A DNA stretch of 35,141 nucleotides from NCBI GenBank assembly GCA_018266335.1, contig JAFEAR010000210.1, positions 1-35,141 of the forward strand. Reading direction: 5' to 3'. The notes beneath the pieces were generated by a model. It worked only from the letters and a program-made list of their open reading frames with translations, did not search any database and was not told where the DNA came from. A program made the translations under genes and the position numbers. How positions within the stretch are numbered: position 1 is the first letter of the stretch; each line of letters begins with the position of its first letter. The DNA is from Bdellovibrionales bacterium (GTDB taxonomy: Bacteria > Bdellovibrionota > UBA2428). Below, piece after piece: positions 10,193 through 17,902 of the stretch.

Positions 10193-10894
10193 GTGAAGCG
10201 CCGCATTATCCTTTTGTTATCACTCCAACTTATGTCTTTTGCTGCCTTCGCGGCCTCCGCCCAAACCCAGGTTTTGGATGCGGACACAAAGCTGGTGTTG
10301 CGCTCGATTTCTCAGCGCTACAAAAAGCTCAAAAGCTGGAAGGCCACCTTCACCCAAGAAAACTTCTCCACGGGTTTGGGAACCGGTACCTTCAACGAAG
10401 GTCGCTTTGATTTCGTGGCGCCCAACAAGTTCCGCTACTCGATTATGCGTCCGGAAAGTTCGGATTTTATTTCGAACGGCAAAGAGGCCTGGCAGGTGGT
10501 GTTCAACAAGGGCCGCGACAAGCCGGCCTTCGTGCGACACATCAGCAAATTGAATAAAATCGATCTCGAACGCTACTTGCTAGTGCTTCGCGGAATCGAT
10601 GCCGAATCTCCCGAAAAGGAATCTCAACTCACTAAAGACTTCAAACTCAAAGGCAATTTCATTGGCCAAGACCTAAGCCTGGAAATGACGCCCAAGAAAA
10701 GTTCCGAAATTTCTAAGGTGGTGCTCATTTTTAAAAATGCCATTGAAGCGCCCTACCGCGCCGTCATTGAAGACGCGGTCGGGGGCAAAACCACCATCAC
10801 GATCGTCAGCTTCGATTCGCTCAGTCCCGACAAGGTGGACGAAAAAACTTTTCGCCCGGAATATCCCAAGGGCTCCGAAGTCGAAGAACTTTAA
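10193..10894 (+). CDS. lolA: Outer-membrane lipoprotein carrier protein LolA
   Basis: Periplasmic chaperone that ferries lipoproteins from the LolCDE exporter to the outer membrane. It has 233 residues. The signal peptide is residues 1 to about 23 (MKRR, hydrophobic core, AFAASAQ cleavage region). The mature part fits the LolA half-barrel: an early KKLKSWKATFTQEN strand pair, then FDFVAPNKFRYSI, and a C-terminal ISKVVLIFKN strand. Sequence conservation in the family is low, so the call rests on length, signal peptide, pattern and position behind ftsK. The start is GTG; the next Met would cut the signal peptide in half. rimO follows after 14 bases. Confidence 0.88.
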   Translation: MKRRIILLLSLQLMSFAAFAASAQTQVLDADTKLVLRSISQRYKKLKSWKATFTQENFSTGLGTGTFNEGRFDFVAPNKFRYSIMRPESSDFISNGKEAWQVVFNKGRDKPAFVRHISKLNKIDLERYLLVLRGIDAESPEKESQLTKDFKLKGNFIGQDLSLEMTPKKSSEISKVVLIFKNAIEAPYRAVIEDAVGGKTTITIVSFDSLSPDKVDEKTFRPEYPKGSEVEEL

Positions 10895-10908
10895 TTGAGG
10901 CGCAGACC

Positions 10909-12297
10909 ATGAAACCGACGACCACGAACGACGAGAACAAATCCATTAAGAGCGTGCACATCATTTCTCTGGGCTGCGCGCGCAACATGGTTGATTCCGA
11001 AGTTATGGCCGGACTGCTAAACCGTGATGGTTACAATCTAACTCCACAAGCGGACCAGGCTGACCTCATCGTGGTGAACACCTGCGGGTTTATTGCCGAC
11101 GCGAAACAAGAATCGATCGACACCATTCTCGAGGCCGCCGAGTTTAAAAATCCCGAGAAGGGTCGCTGCCAGAAGCTGGTCATTGCGGGTTGTTTGGCCG
11201 AGCGCTATCCGGGCGAATTACGCAAGTCGCTGCCCGAAGTAGATTTAGTGATGGGCACTGCAGGCTTCTCCAAGATTATTGAAGAAGTTGAAAAATTAAA
11301 GATCAAGGGCAGCAGCGGCCCCAAAGTTGAAGTGAAACAGGAGCGGCTCAAAGACTACGACCTGCCGCGCGTCAACAGCCAACCCTTCTACACGGCCTAT
11401 CTGAAACTTGCCGAAGGCTGCGCCAAGCGTTGCAGCTTTTGCATTATTCCTACTCTGCGCGGTCCCCTGCGCTCGCGCAGCATTGCCACGCTGGTGAAAG
11501 AAACGAACGACCTCGTGGCAGGCGGCGTGACCGAGCTCAACTTGATTGCGCAGGACCTTACTGATTACGGCCGCGACCGCAAAGACGGAGCCACACTAGC
11601 CGGCCTCCTTCGCGAGTTGGTGAAAATCGAAAAGTTGCGCTGGATTCGCCTGTTCTATGCGTATCCTGACCAGCTGAGCGATGAAGTTTTTGAACTCATT
11701 CGCACCGAGCCAAAAATTTGCAAATACCTGGACGTTCCCGTGCAGCACATCAACGACGAAGTGCTGGAACGCATGAACCGTAAGGGCAGCGGCGATCAGA
11801 TTCGGGCTATGCTGCGTCGATTGAAACGCGAAATTCCCGACATCGTGCTGCGCACTTCCCTGATGGTTGGGTTTCCGGGTGAAACCGAAGAACAGTTTCA
11901 GGACCTCATCGACTTCGTTGAAGAAGGCCTCCTGGATCAAGTGGGCGTGTTTACCTATTCGCACGAAGAGGGCACCGCCTCGGGCGAAAAATTCGCAGAC
12001 GATGTTCCCGCCGAAGTTAAAGAACGCCGCCGCGCCGAACTCTACGCAGCTCAGCAGCGCATTGGACAAGAAAAACTCAAAGCATGGATGGGTCGAGAAA
12101 TTGACGTCCTCGTCGAAGGGTTCCACGAAGACACCGACCTGCTCCTGAAGGGCCGTCACTACGGACAAGCGCCCGGCATCGACAACTTGACGCTCATTAA
12201 CGATGGTCACGCCGAAATCGGCAGCTACGTGCGCGTGCGTTTGGACGACATTGCCGGCGTGGATGTCGTTGGCGGAATTACTTCTCCTACGGCATAA
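10909..12297 (+). CDS. rimO: Ribosomal protein S12 methylthiotransferase RimO
   Basis: Radical-SAM enzyme that methylthiolates an aspartate of ribosomal protein S12. It has 462 residues. The N-terminal UPF0004 domain holds cysteines 23, 59 and 95 for the auxiliary cluster (SLGCARNMVDSE is the RimO version, unlike MiaB). The radical-SAM cluster motif is C171-x3-C175-x2-C178 in CAKRCSFCIIPTLRG. A C-terminal TRAM domain covers roughly 385-455 (LVEGFHEDTDLLLKGR). The start is well placed, with GAGG eight bases before the ATG. A ten-residue N-terminal tail precedes the conserved start. Confidence 0.96.
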   Translation: MKPTTTNDENKSIKSVHIISLGCARNMVDSEVMAGLLNRDGYNLTPQADQADLIVVNTCGFIADAKQESIDTILEAAEFKNPEKGRCQKLVIAGCLAERYPGELRKSLPEVDLVMGTAGFSKIIEEVEKLKIKGSSGPKVEVKQERLKDYDLPRVNSQPFYTAYLKLAEGCAKRCSFCIIPTLRGPLRSRSIATLVKETNDLVAGGVTELNLIAQDLTDYGRDRKDGATLAGLLRELVKIEKLRWIRLFYAYPDQLSDEVFELIRTEPKICKYLDVPVQHINDEVLERMNRKGSGDQIRAMLRRLKREIPDIVLRTSLMVGFPGETEEQFQDLIDFVEEGLLDQVGVFTYSHEEGTASGEKFADDVPAEVKERRRAELYAAQQRIGQEKLKAWMGREIDVLVEGFHEDTDLLLKGRHYGQAPGIDNLTLINDGHAEIGSYVRVRLDDIAGVDVVGGITSPTA

Positions 12298-12298
12298 T

Positions 12299-12317
12299 GG
12301 GAGCGTGAGGCGCTCCC
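12299..12317 (+). promoter_or_regulatory. Hairpin overlapping the start codon of the next gene
   Basis: GGGAGCG (12299-12305) pairs perfectly with CGCTCCC (12311-12317) around the five-base loop TGAGG. The stem begins one base after the rimO stop and contains both the only G-rich ribosome-site candidate and the first base of the proposed GTG start. No T-run follows, so a terminator is unlikely. Confidence 0.45.
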
Positions 12318-13363
12318 AACTTCTAGTCGTTTCGGCTCTCTGCTTCTTCACGGCACCGGCCGCGCAAGCGGCTCAGGGCGGGCCCGTTTTTCCGACCCAC
12401 CATTATCCGAGCGACGAATCTTTTCACCTAGGATACCGCCTGAGTTATTTTACGACGGGATCTAACTTTGTCGGCCCCAGTACTTACAAATCGCTCGAGG
12501 ACAAAAGCACTTACTCCGTGGTGAAGCATTCCTTGTTGGGCGAGTACCAACCTTCGCGCAAATTAAGCGTGGGCGCTATCTTTAATTTAAATTCCGCTGC
12601 GCTAAACCCGGCCACCGGCACGGGCGTTTCGGATTCGGGGTTTGGCGATCAGTATCTTTTTGCGGAGTATCGCTTTTTTGATGAGCCCGGTAGCTCGCTC
12701 GGAGTGGCGTTCGTCCCTAAATTTCCGGGTTACAAAAATCCCACGATCGCCGAACTCGTGGCCGCCAATAAAAATCGTGTCGCGCTACTGGGCGACGCTC
12801 AAGTTGATTTCACCACACTGATGACCTCGGAGTTTTGGCCCTCTAACTCCGTTCGTATACGAGCCGATTTTGGCTACACCATGAAGACGGAGAGCCTCCC
12901 ATCCGAAATTCCCTTTCTGTTTGCAGGGGCCTACGTTAACCCCAAAGTTGATCTGGAATTCCGCGTGCGTGGCAACTTCTCGATGGGCGGAACCGACCCA
13001 ACGGCCGATGCGGACACTGCCACGATTAAATCGGGTATGGCGGGCTCCGACTATGTGTACGCTAATGCGCCCTGGACCGTGGTGATGCAGCCGGCGATTG
13101 AATTCTGGGTCTCACCCAGCATGGGATTAACGGCGGACTACAGCTACGCCGTCATGGGAAACCATTCGCCGCACTACCAAGAAATGGCAATTGGACTTAT
13201 GTTCCGCGAAGCCAAAATAGTTAAAAAATCCAAACGAACCTTCCGGGAAGTAGACATCGGCACCGATCAGGAAGCTGGGCAGTTCCAGGGAGAAACGAAT
13301 AACGCTCCCGCCGCCCCTCAAGGTACGCCCACCGAATCGCCTCGGGACGAAGAATTTCGCTAA
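12305..13363 (+). CDS. Predicted outer-membrane beta-barrel protein, function unknown
   Basis: Not recognised at family level. It has 352 residues. A signal peptide is clear when translation starts at the GTG at 12305: VRRSQLLVVSALCFFTAP, then AAQA cleavage near residue 24. The frame is open further upstream, but only inside rimO. The mature part has alternating aromatic and polar strands typical of a barrel (for example LGYRLSYFTTGSNF, ADFGYTMKTE, VMQPAIEFWVSPSMGLTADY). It ends in a hydrophilic, Gln/Pro/Glu-rich tail of about 40 residues, unusual for a barrel, which normally ends in an aromatic residue. It may be co-transcribed with rimO, eight bases upstream. Its stop faces the udk stop with three bases between them. 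Confidence 0.7.
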   Translation: MRRSQLLVVSALCFFTAPAAQAAQGGPVFPTHHYPSDESFHLGYRLSYFTTGSNFVGPSTYKSLEDKSTYSVVKHSLLGEYQPSRKLSVGAIFNLNSAALNPATGTGVSDSGFGDQYLFAEYRFFDEPGSSLGVAFVPKFPGYKNPTIAELVAANKNRVALLGDAQVDFTTLMTSEFWPSNSVRIRADFGYTMKTESLPSEIPFLFAGAYVNPKVDLEFRVRGNFSMGGTDPTADADTATIKSGMAGSDYVYANAPWTVVMQPAIEFWVSPSMGLTADYSYAVMGNHSPHYQEMAIGLMFREAKIVKKSKRTFREVDIGTDQEAGQFQGETNNAPAAPQGTPTESPRDEEFR

Positions 13364-13366
13364 CGG

Positions 13367-13987
13367 TTAAAAACCGAATCGCCGCAGTAGTTCTAAAAAC
13401 TGGGCGTTATCGCGCGTGTCCCCCGGGTAAACCTGCGTGGCGAATTGACGCGAAGGCTCCACGAATAAATCGTGCATGGGCTTTACGTGATTCTGAAATT
13501 GGCGAATCACTCCTTCAATATCGCGGCCCCGTTCTCGCACGTCGCGAGTCTTGCGCCGCGTAAAGCGCAGCTCTTCTGAGGCATCGACGAACACCGAACC
13601 ATCTAAACAGGCGCGCACCGAGGGCTGGGAAAGAATTAGTGTGCCGTCGACCAAAATCACCGCATGCGGTTCTTGGCGCTGGGTTTGGGGCACACGCTTA
13701 TGTGTGACAAAATCATAAATGGGAATGGCCACGCTCTCTCCCGCACGTAGCGCCTGCAAATGCGTCGCGAGCAAAGAAAACTCCAGCGAGTCGGGATGAT
13801 CAAAGTTGACTTCGCCACCATCCTCTTTAAATCGATGACTTTGATCGATGTAATAACTGTCTTGAAAAACCAATCCGCAGCGGGACGGTCCCAAAAACTG
13901 CAGCCACTGCTGGGCCAGAGTCGTCTTGCCCGAACAGCTACCGCCCGAGATGCCGATAATTTTTACGCCCGTCTTAGACGGTGTCAT
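13367..13987 (-). CDS. udk: Uridine kinase
   Basis: Phosphorylates uridine (and probably cytidine) to the monophosphate. The P-loop GGSCSGKTT is at residues 15-23, followed by a nucleoside-site segment (VFQDSYYID), FDHPDSLEF and the lid-like RFTRRKTRDVRERGR. Length is 206 residues from the ATG at 13987; an ATG at 14005 would add six residues, and neither has a clear Shine-Dalgarno. The start overlaps the upp stop by 14 bases, so it is probably translationally coupled. It is the last gene of the URC cluster, where it would supply UMP from uridine. A phosphoribulokinase-family relative with another substrate is possible but less likely beside upp. Confidence 0.85.
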   Translation of the reverse strand: MTPSKTGVKIIGISGGSCSGKTTLAQQWLQFLGPSRCGLVFQDSYYIDQSHRFKEDGGEVNFDHPDSLEFSLLATHLQALRAGESVAIPIYDFVTHKRVPQTQRQEPHAVILVDGTLILSQPSVRACLDGSVFVDASEELRFTRRKTRDVRERGRDIEGVIRQFQNHVKPMHDLFVEPSRQFATQVYPGDTRDNAQFLELLRRFGF

Positions 13988-14621
13988 AGAGTCGATCGCC
14001 CGCATCGCCGAGACCGGGGCGAATGTACCCTTTGTCGTCGAGTTCGCGCTCGACCGAAAGCGTATGGATGGTCACATCCGGATGGAAGAACTTGAGCTTT
14101 TCAATACCCACCGGTGCGGCCAATAAACAAACAAAGTGAATAGGGCCAACCTGGAATTCTTTGAGGCGATCAACACATGCGACGGCCGTGTCGCCGGTAG
14201 CCAAAAGAGGGTCCAGCACCAACACCCGGTGTCCTTCGGCTTCCTTTGGCAGACGCAAGTAGTACTCCACCGTAGCCTTCGCAAATTTATCGCGGTACAC
14301 GCCAATGTGGCCGACTTTAGAGAAAGGCAGCATGTCCATCATGCCTCCCAACATGCCGTTACCAGCGCGCAGAATAGACAAGAGCACCATTTTTTCCGTT
14401 ACCATGGGCGCCTGCATAGGTTCCCACGGAGTTTCGATAGCGTGCGGACCAACCTTGAGGTCGCGTGTTACCTCGTAGGCCATGAGGCAACTGATTTCGC
14501 GTAGAATGCTACGAAATTCCGCTGGGCGCGTATCTTTTTTACGCAGCAGAGAAAGCTTGTGCACCAGAACGGGATGATCGATCACATGGCAAAAATCTTT
14601 GATTTGCTTACTAGCCGACAC
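13974..14621 (-). CDS. upp: Uracil phosphoribosyltransferase
   Basis: Makes UMP from uracil and PRPP. It has 215 residues. Family landmarks are LLSILRAGNGM, the PRPP-binding loop VLVLDPLLATGDTA (133-146) and the uracil-binding end GYIRPGLGDAGDRLYDT. The start is GTG at 14621 with GAGGTG five bases upstream. It lies 15 bases behind the DUF1688 gene and overlaps udk. In the yeast URC route a UPRT is the required first step, which makes this position meaningful rather than a generic salvage location. Confidence 0.95.
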   Translation of the reverse strand: MSASKQIKDFCHVIDHPVLVHKLSLLRKKDTRPAEFRSILREISCLMAYEVTRDLKVGPHAIETPWEPMQAPMVTEKMVLLSILRAGNGMLGGMMDMLPFSKVGHIGVYRDKFAKATVEYYLRLPKEAEGHRVLVLDPLLATGDTAVACVDRLKEFQVGPIHFVCLLAAPVGIEKLKFFHPDVTIHTLSVERELDDKGYIRPGLGDAGDRLYDTV

Positions 14622-14636
14622 GAATTCACCTCTTAC

Positions 14637-15851
14637 TTAAAATACAGTTCCGTCACTTTTAATTTTTAGCGGGGGAGATCCATCGGCCCGCAAGCGCGCC
14701 GCCACTTTTCGTCCCGCCCACCAGGTACCGCCCTCGAGCACTTTTCCCAAAGGAAGCTGTTCAGCCGTACGCCCCAAAATCTGTCGCACCCTCTGGGCTA
14801 CTTCTTCGAGCAAGTTGACCGTTAATGCGCGCCATTCAATGACCAGTTCCGAAGACACCTCGTGCGCTTTTTCGGCTAGTGCGGGTTGCCGCAATTGAAT
14901 AAGGCCCGTATCGACGAGCAATCCCCCATTGCGATATTCCGCCAACGCCGTGAGAGCATCGAATCCTCCCACTCGCAATCCGGACTGCTCCAAGGGAGCA
15001 ACCAAGGAGTAGGTAAGCCACTGCGATAGTTTATGGAAGGGCACTAGACCCGGCAAATCTTTGCCGAGCGGAGCGTAAGGCCAAACATCTCCCAGGTTCA
15101 CACCCGCCATGAAGACGCGGCCGGGCCAAATGGAACCCAAACGAGTTTGCAGAACATTTAAAATCTCGGCGGCCGGCAAAATACCATCGCGCGCGCGCCG
15201 AGTGCAGAGCCCCACTAAATCTCCCAATCGCCCGCTCGGAAAATACTCGTTATCGGACTGTAACAAATCACCCAAGGAACGCAGCAAGCCTAAGCGTCCA
15301 GAAAATCCCGCCAGAGGATTTTGAGGAGTCACCTGAAAGCCACGCGCCAGAATACCTTCGCCCAACGAGGCTAGGCGCTGCGCATCGACCCGAAGTTTGT
15401 TTTGCGGATCGGAAGAAAAATCTCCGTTAAGGAACATATGCAGGCTCGCCACCGCGAGTCCCTCCGAACGCGCAATTTTTGTTCCCGAAGCTTCAGTATA
15501 GGTCCACCCCGGACCGGAACCCGCGTCGAGCAAGACGCTCACGATGACTAAATCAATTTTGGCGCGTACTTGTTCCTGGGGACTCAAAACCGCCAACGCA
15601 GATTCGAGCTGCATCAAACGATCTATTTTACCCGCTTGAAAATGGCTCCAGCGCGAGTGAAAGGGAATATCGAGCTCAGGATAGTTCTCGCGGGTAACTT
15701 CGGCTACGAACTGCGCTACTTCATCCATTTTTTCGGGGTGCACCGAAAAGTGAGTGTGGCCCGCATCGGCCAGAGCACGAATTTTGGCTGCCTGCGCACG
15801 AATCGTCGTCGGGTTGAACAAGTGTTCAACATCTGCCGACGTGCCGGGCAT
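14637..15851 (-). CDS. URC4/Urg3-type protein (DUF1688), uracil catabolism
   Basis: Matches the DUF1688 family, named from yeast URC4 and Aspergillus Urg3. About 404 residues, full length. Recognisable conserved blocks are RWSHF (near 68), LLDAGSGPGW (107-116), NLGDVWP (near 254), VPFHKLSQWLTYSL (270-283) and AEYRNGGLLVDTG (about 304-316). There is no signal peptide, so it is cytoplasmic. The reaction is not proven; because ribosylurea is reported to accumulate in yeast urc4 mutants, a hydrolytic step on ribosylurea or its phosphate is the leading idea. The ATG at 15851 follows the URC1 stop by seven bases; a TTG at 15869 would overlap it instead. Confidence 0.9.
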   Translation of the reverse strand: MPGTSADVEHLFNPTTIRAQAAKIRALADAGHTHFSVHPEKMDEVAQFVAEVTRENYPELDIPFHSRWSHFQAGKIDRLMQLESALAVLSPQEQVRAKIDLVIVSVLLDAGSGPGWTYTEASGTKIARSEGLAVASLHMFLNGDFSSDPQNKLRVDAQRLASLGEGILARGFQVTPQNPLAGFSGRLGLLRSLGDLLQSDNEYFPSGRLGDLVGLCTRRARDGILPAAEILNVLQTRLGSIWPGRVFMAGVNLGDVWPYAPLGKDLPGLVPFHKLSQWLTYSLVAPLEQSGLRVGGFDALTALAEYRNGGLLVDTGLIQLRQPALAEKAHEVSSELVIEWRALTVNLLEEVAQRVRQILGRTAEQLPLGKVLEGGTWWAGRKVAARLRADGSPPLKIKSDGTVF

Positions 15852-15858
15852 TGTGCGA

Positions 15859-17118
15859 CTACTCGTCAAGACCGCGCCCCTTCACCTTCTTCAGCTGCGC
15901 CGCGGCCAAAACTTTGTCTTCGGGCGGAGAAAAATACCCGGCAGCTTTTTTGGCTTCGATTTCTACTTGGGCATCTTCCGGAATTAATCCTGCCGGAATG
16001 GAAACGCGGTTCACAACTTTGATCCCACTGTTCACAATGGCGTTGTATTTCATGTCACTCATAGAAACGAGGTTGTCGATGCGCGTAACGCCCAACCAAT
16101 GCAATACATCAGGCATGAGCTCTTGGAATCGCATATCCTGCACACCCGCCACGCATTCCGTACGATGGAAGTAAGTTGCAGCACTGTCGCCGCCCTCCTG
16201 ACGCTTGCGTGCGTTGTAAACAAGAAACTTGGTTACCTCGCCTAAGGACCGACCTTCTTTGCGGTAGTAAACAATAACGCCCGCGCCACCCTTCTGCGCC
16301 GTTTTGATGGCCTCTTCAATACCGTGTGTAAGGTAAGGGCGGCAGGTGCAGATGTCGGAACCAAAGACGTCGGATCCGTTGCATTCATCATGAATACGGA
16401 TGGTGAGCTCTTTAGAATCATCCCAGATATGCGAAGGTTCGCCGAACATGTAGATGGTAGTGCTGCCAATTGGTGGCAAGAGAAGTTTGAGGTCAGGACG
16501 CGTGATGAGCTCCGGAAACATGCCACCGGTTTGCTCGAACAAGATTCGTCGCAGATCGCCTTCTTCCAGTTTCAATCTCTGCGCGATGCCAGGCAAGTAC
16601 CATACGGGTTCAATGGCCGCTTTGGTTACGACCACCCCGTGCTTTTCAGTAATGATTTTGCCGTCCACATTGAGGCGGCCCAGCTTAACCGCATCGTTGA
16701 TTTCGGGCATGTTGATATGGGCCTTGGTGACCGCAATGGTGGGACGAATGTCATAGCCTCGATCGAAGAATTCTTTGAAGTGCTCGGTGACGTTGGCGCC
16801 CCAGGGATCGATTGAAACAATTTTGGTGGGATCTTTCCAGGAGGGGAAGGGGCCAATGTCGATCACGGGGTCTGTATTGTTTAAATCGGGACGATGGTCC
16901 ATTTTAAAACTTCCAGCCGCGGCTGCTAGCGCGCGATACACACTGTAGCTACCGCCGTGAGTACCGATTGCATTCCGTTTGGCTTTGGCCGAAACGGCGG
17001 CAACTACCGGACCCCGCTCTTGCGCTGTAGACACACCCCACTTTACTGGCAAGGCATGCTTAAAGATTTTTCCTGGAAACGAAGTCAAAACGATGTGAGG
17101 AGACCGAGTGCTTGCCAT
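15859..17118 (-). CDS. URC1-type GTP cyclohydrolase II homologue, probable UMP ring-opening enzyme
   Basis: It has 419 residues, about twice the length of RibA. The first ~200 residues form an extension characteristic of the URC1 subgroup; the second half is a GTP cyclohydrolase II domain. The zinc ligands are kept with canonical spacing, C246-x10-C257-x-C259. The substrate loop, QEGRGIG in classical enzymes, reads KEGRSLG (287-293), and the D-x-R pair is D328/R330. The start has AAGGAG eight bases before the ATG. Placed between a CDP-alcohol transferase (19 bases upstream) and DUF1688 (seven bases downstream), with upp and udk following, it most likely opens the uracil ring of UMP rather than making riboflavin; no other rib gene is near. 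Confidence 0.9.
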   Translation of the reverse strand: MASTRSPHIVLTSFPGKIFKHALPVKWGVSTAQERGPVVAAVSAKAKRNAIGTHGGSYSVYRALAAAAGSFKMDHRPDLNNTDPVIDIGPFPSWKDPTKIVSIDPWGANVTEHFKEFFDRGYDIRPTIAVTKAHINMPEINDAVKLGRLNVDGKIITEKHGVVVTKAAIEPVWYLPGIAQRLKLEEGDLRRILFEQTGGMFPELITRPDLKLLLPPIGSTTIYMFGEPSHIWDDSKELTIRIHDECNGSDVFGSDICTCRPYLTHGIEEAIKTAQKGGAGVIVYYRKEGRSLGEVTKFLVYNARKRQEGGDSAATYFHRTECVAGVQDMRFQELMPDVLHWLGVTRIDNLVSMSDMKYNAIVNSGIKVVNRVSIPAGLIPEDAQVEIEAKKAAGYFSPPEDKVLAAAQLKKVKGRGLDE

Positions 17119-17137
17119 ACTTTAAACTCCTTAGAAA

Positions 17138-17902
17138 TTATTTAACTCGTTCAGCAGCGCGCATTTCTTGAAAGAGACCAGCCGTGCGCGTCCAAGCCGT
17201 TTGGAAGGATGCCACGGCAATGAATCCCGTGGTGATTTTAATAGCGATTGCCCGGGCATCGCCACCGATAAGTAAATCAAAAACCGGAGCTAGGCTCATG
17301 CCAATGGACAACACGATCATGCGCTCCGCACGCTGAAAGAAACCCTTGCCGCCCGAAAAACCCAAGCCTTCGGCACGAGCGCGTGCGTAACTCACAACTT
17401 GAGAAGAGGCGATCACAATAAACACAATGAAGAACCACAGATCATTGGTACGAAAATACCAGAGCAAGCCGAAAAACATGCCCAGCTCACCAACCCGATC
17501 GAGAGTGGAATCAAAGAACGCTCCCGATGGATACTTGATGGCTTTCGCGCGCGCTAACATGCCGTCGTAGACATCGCACGTAGCAGCCAGAATAACGAAC
17601 CATCCACCGAAGCCAAACTTATCCATGCCAAAGGCCACACCCGAAGCCATGGAAAAAATAATTCCCCATACGGTGATGGTATTAGGTTGGATATTCCAAG
17701 CAATGAGCTTGCCCTTAAGGGGCATCATGATGAAGTACCAAAATTCACGGAAAAGCGCGTTGCTAATGAAACTACGCGGCCGACGCTTGGTTTCTTCACT
17801 CCATTCCCGGAATGGATAAATAAAGATCGCGAAGATAGCAAAAATGGACAGAATGGCCCCGCTACAAACAACGGTCACCAACTGATCAGGAGTCATTTGC
17901 AC
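17138..17902 (-). CDS. CDP-alcohol phosphatidyltransferase family membrane enzyme
   Basis: Integral inner-membrane enzyme that would join a phosphatidyl group from CDP-diacylglycerol to an alcohol. The signature D-x2-DG-x2-AR-x8-G-x3-D-x3-D is complete: D110, D113, G114, A117, R118, G127, D131 and the proposed catalytic base D135. There are six or so membrane segments, beginning with a helix at about 9-30 before a polar, Arg-rich loop. It has 254 residues from GTG 17902 (AAGGG nine bases upstream); ATG at 17896 is an alternative. The acceptor alcohol (glycerol phosphate, inositol phosphate or other) cannot be read from the sequence. It overlaps the upstream secreted-protein gene and leads directly into the URC cluster. 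Confidence 0.88.
   Translation of the reverse strand: MQMTPDQLVTVVCSGAILSIFAIFAIFIYPFREWSEETKRRPRSFISNALFREFWYFIMMPLKGKLIAWNIQPNTITVWGIIFSMASGVAFGMDKFGFGGWFVILAATCDVYDGMLARAKAIKYPSGAFFDSTLDRVGELGMFFGLLWYFRTNDLWFFIVFIVIASSQVVSYARARAEGLGFSGGKGFFQRAERMIVLSIGMSLAPVFDLLIGGDARAIAIKITTGFIAVASFQTAWTRTAGLFQEMRAAERVK

Noticed and set aside
12203..12304. Upstream extension of the outer-membrane gene into rimO
   Set aside because: The in-frame ATG at 12203 would put 34 unrelated residues ahead of a clear signal peptide; the GTG at 12305 fits better.
15859..17118. Annotation as riboflavin-biosynthesis GTP cyclohydrolase II (RibA)
   Set aside because: Too long, changed GTP loop, no rib genes nearby, and flanked by DUF1688 and upp.
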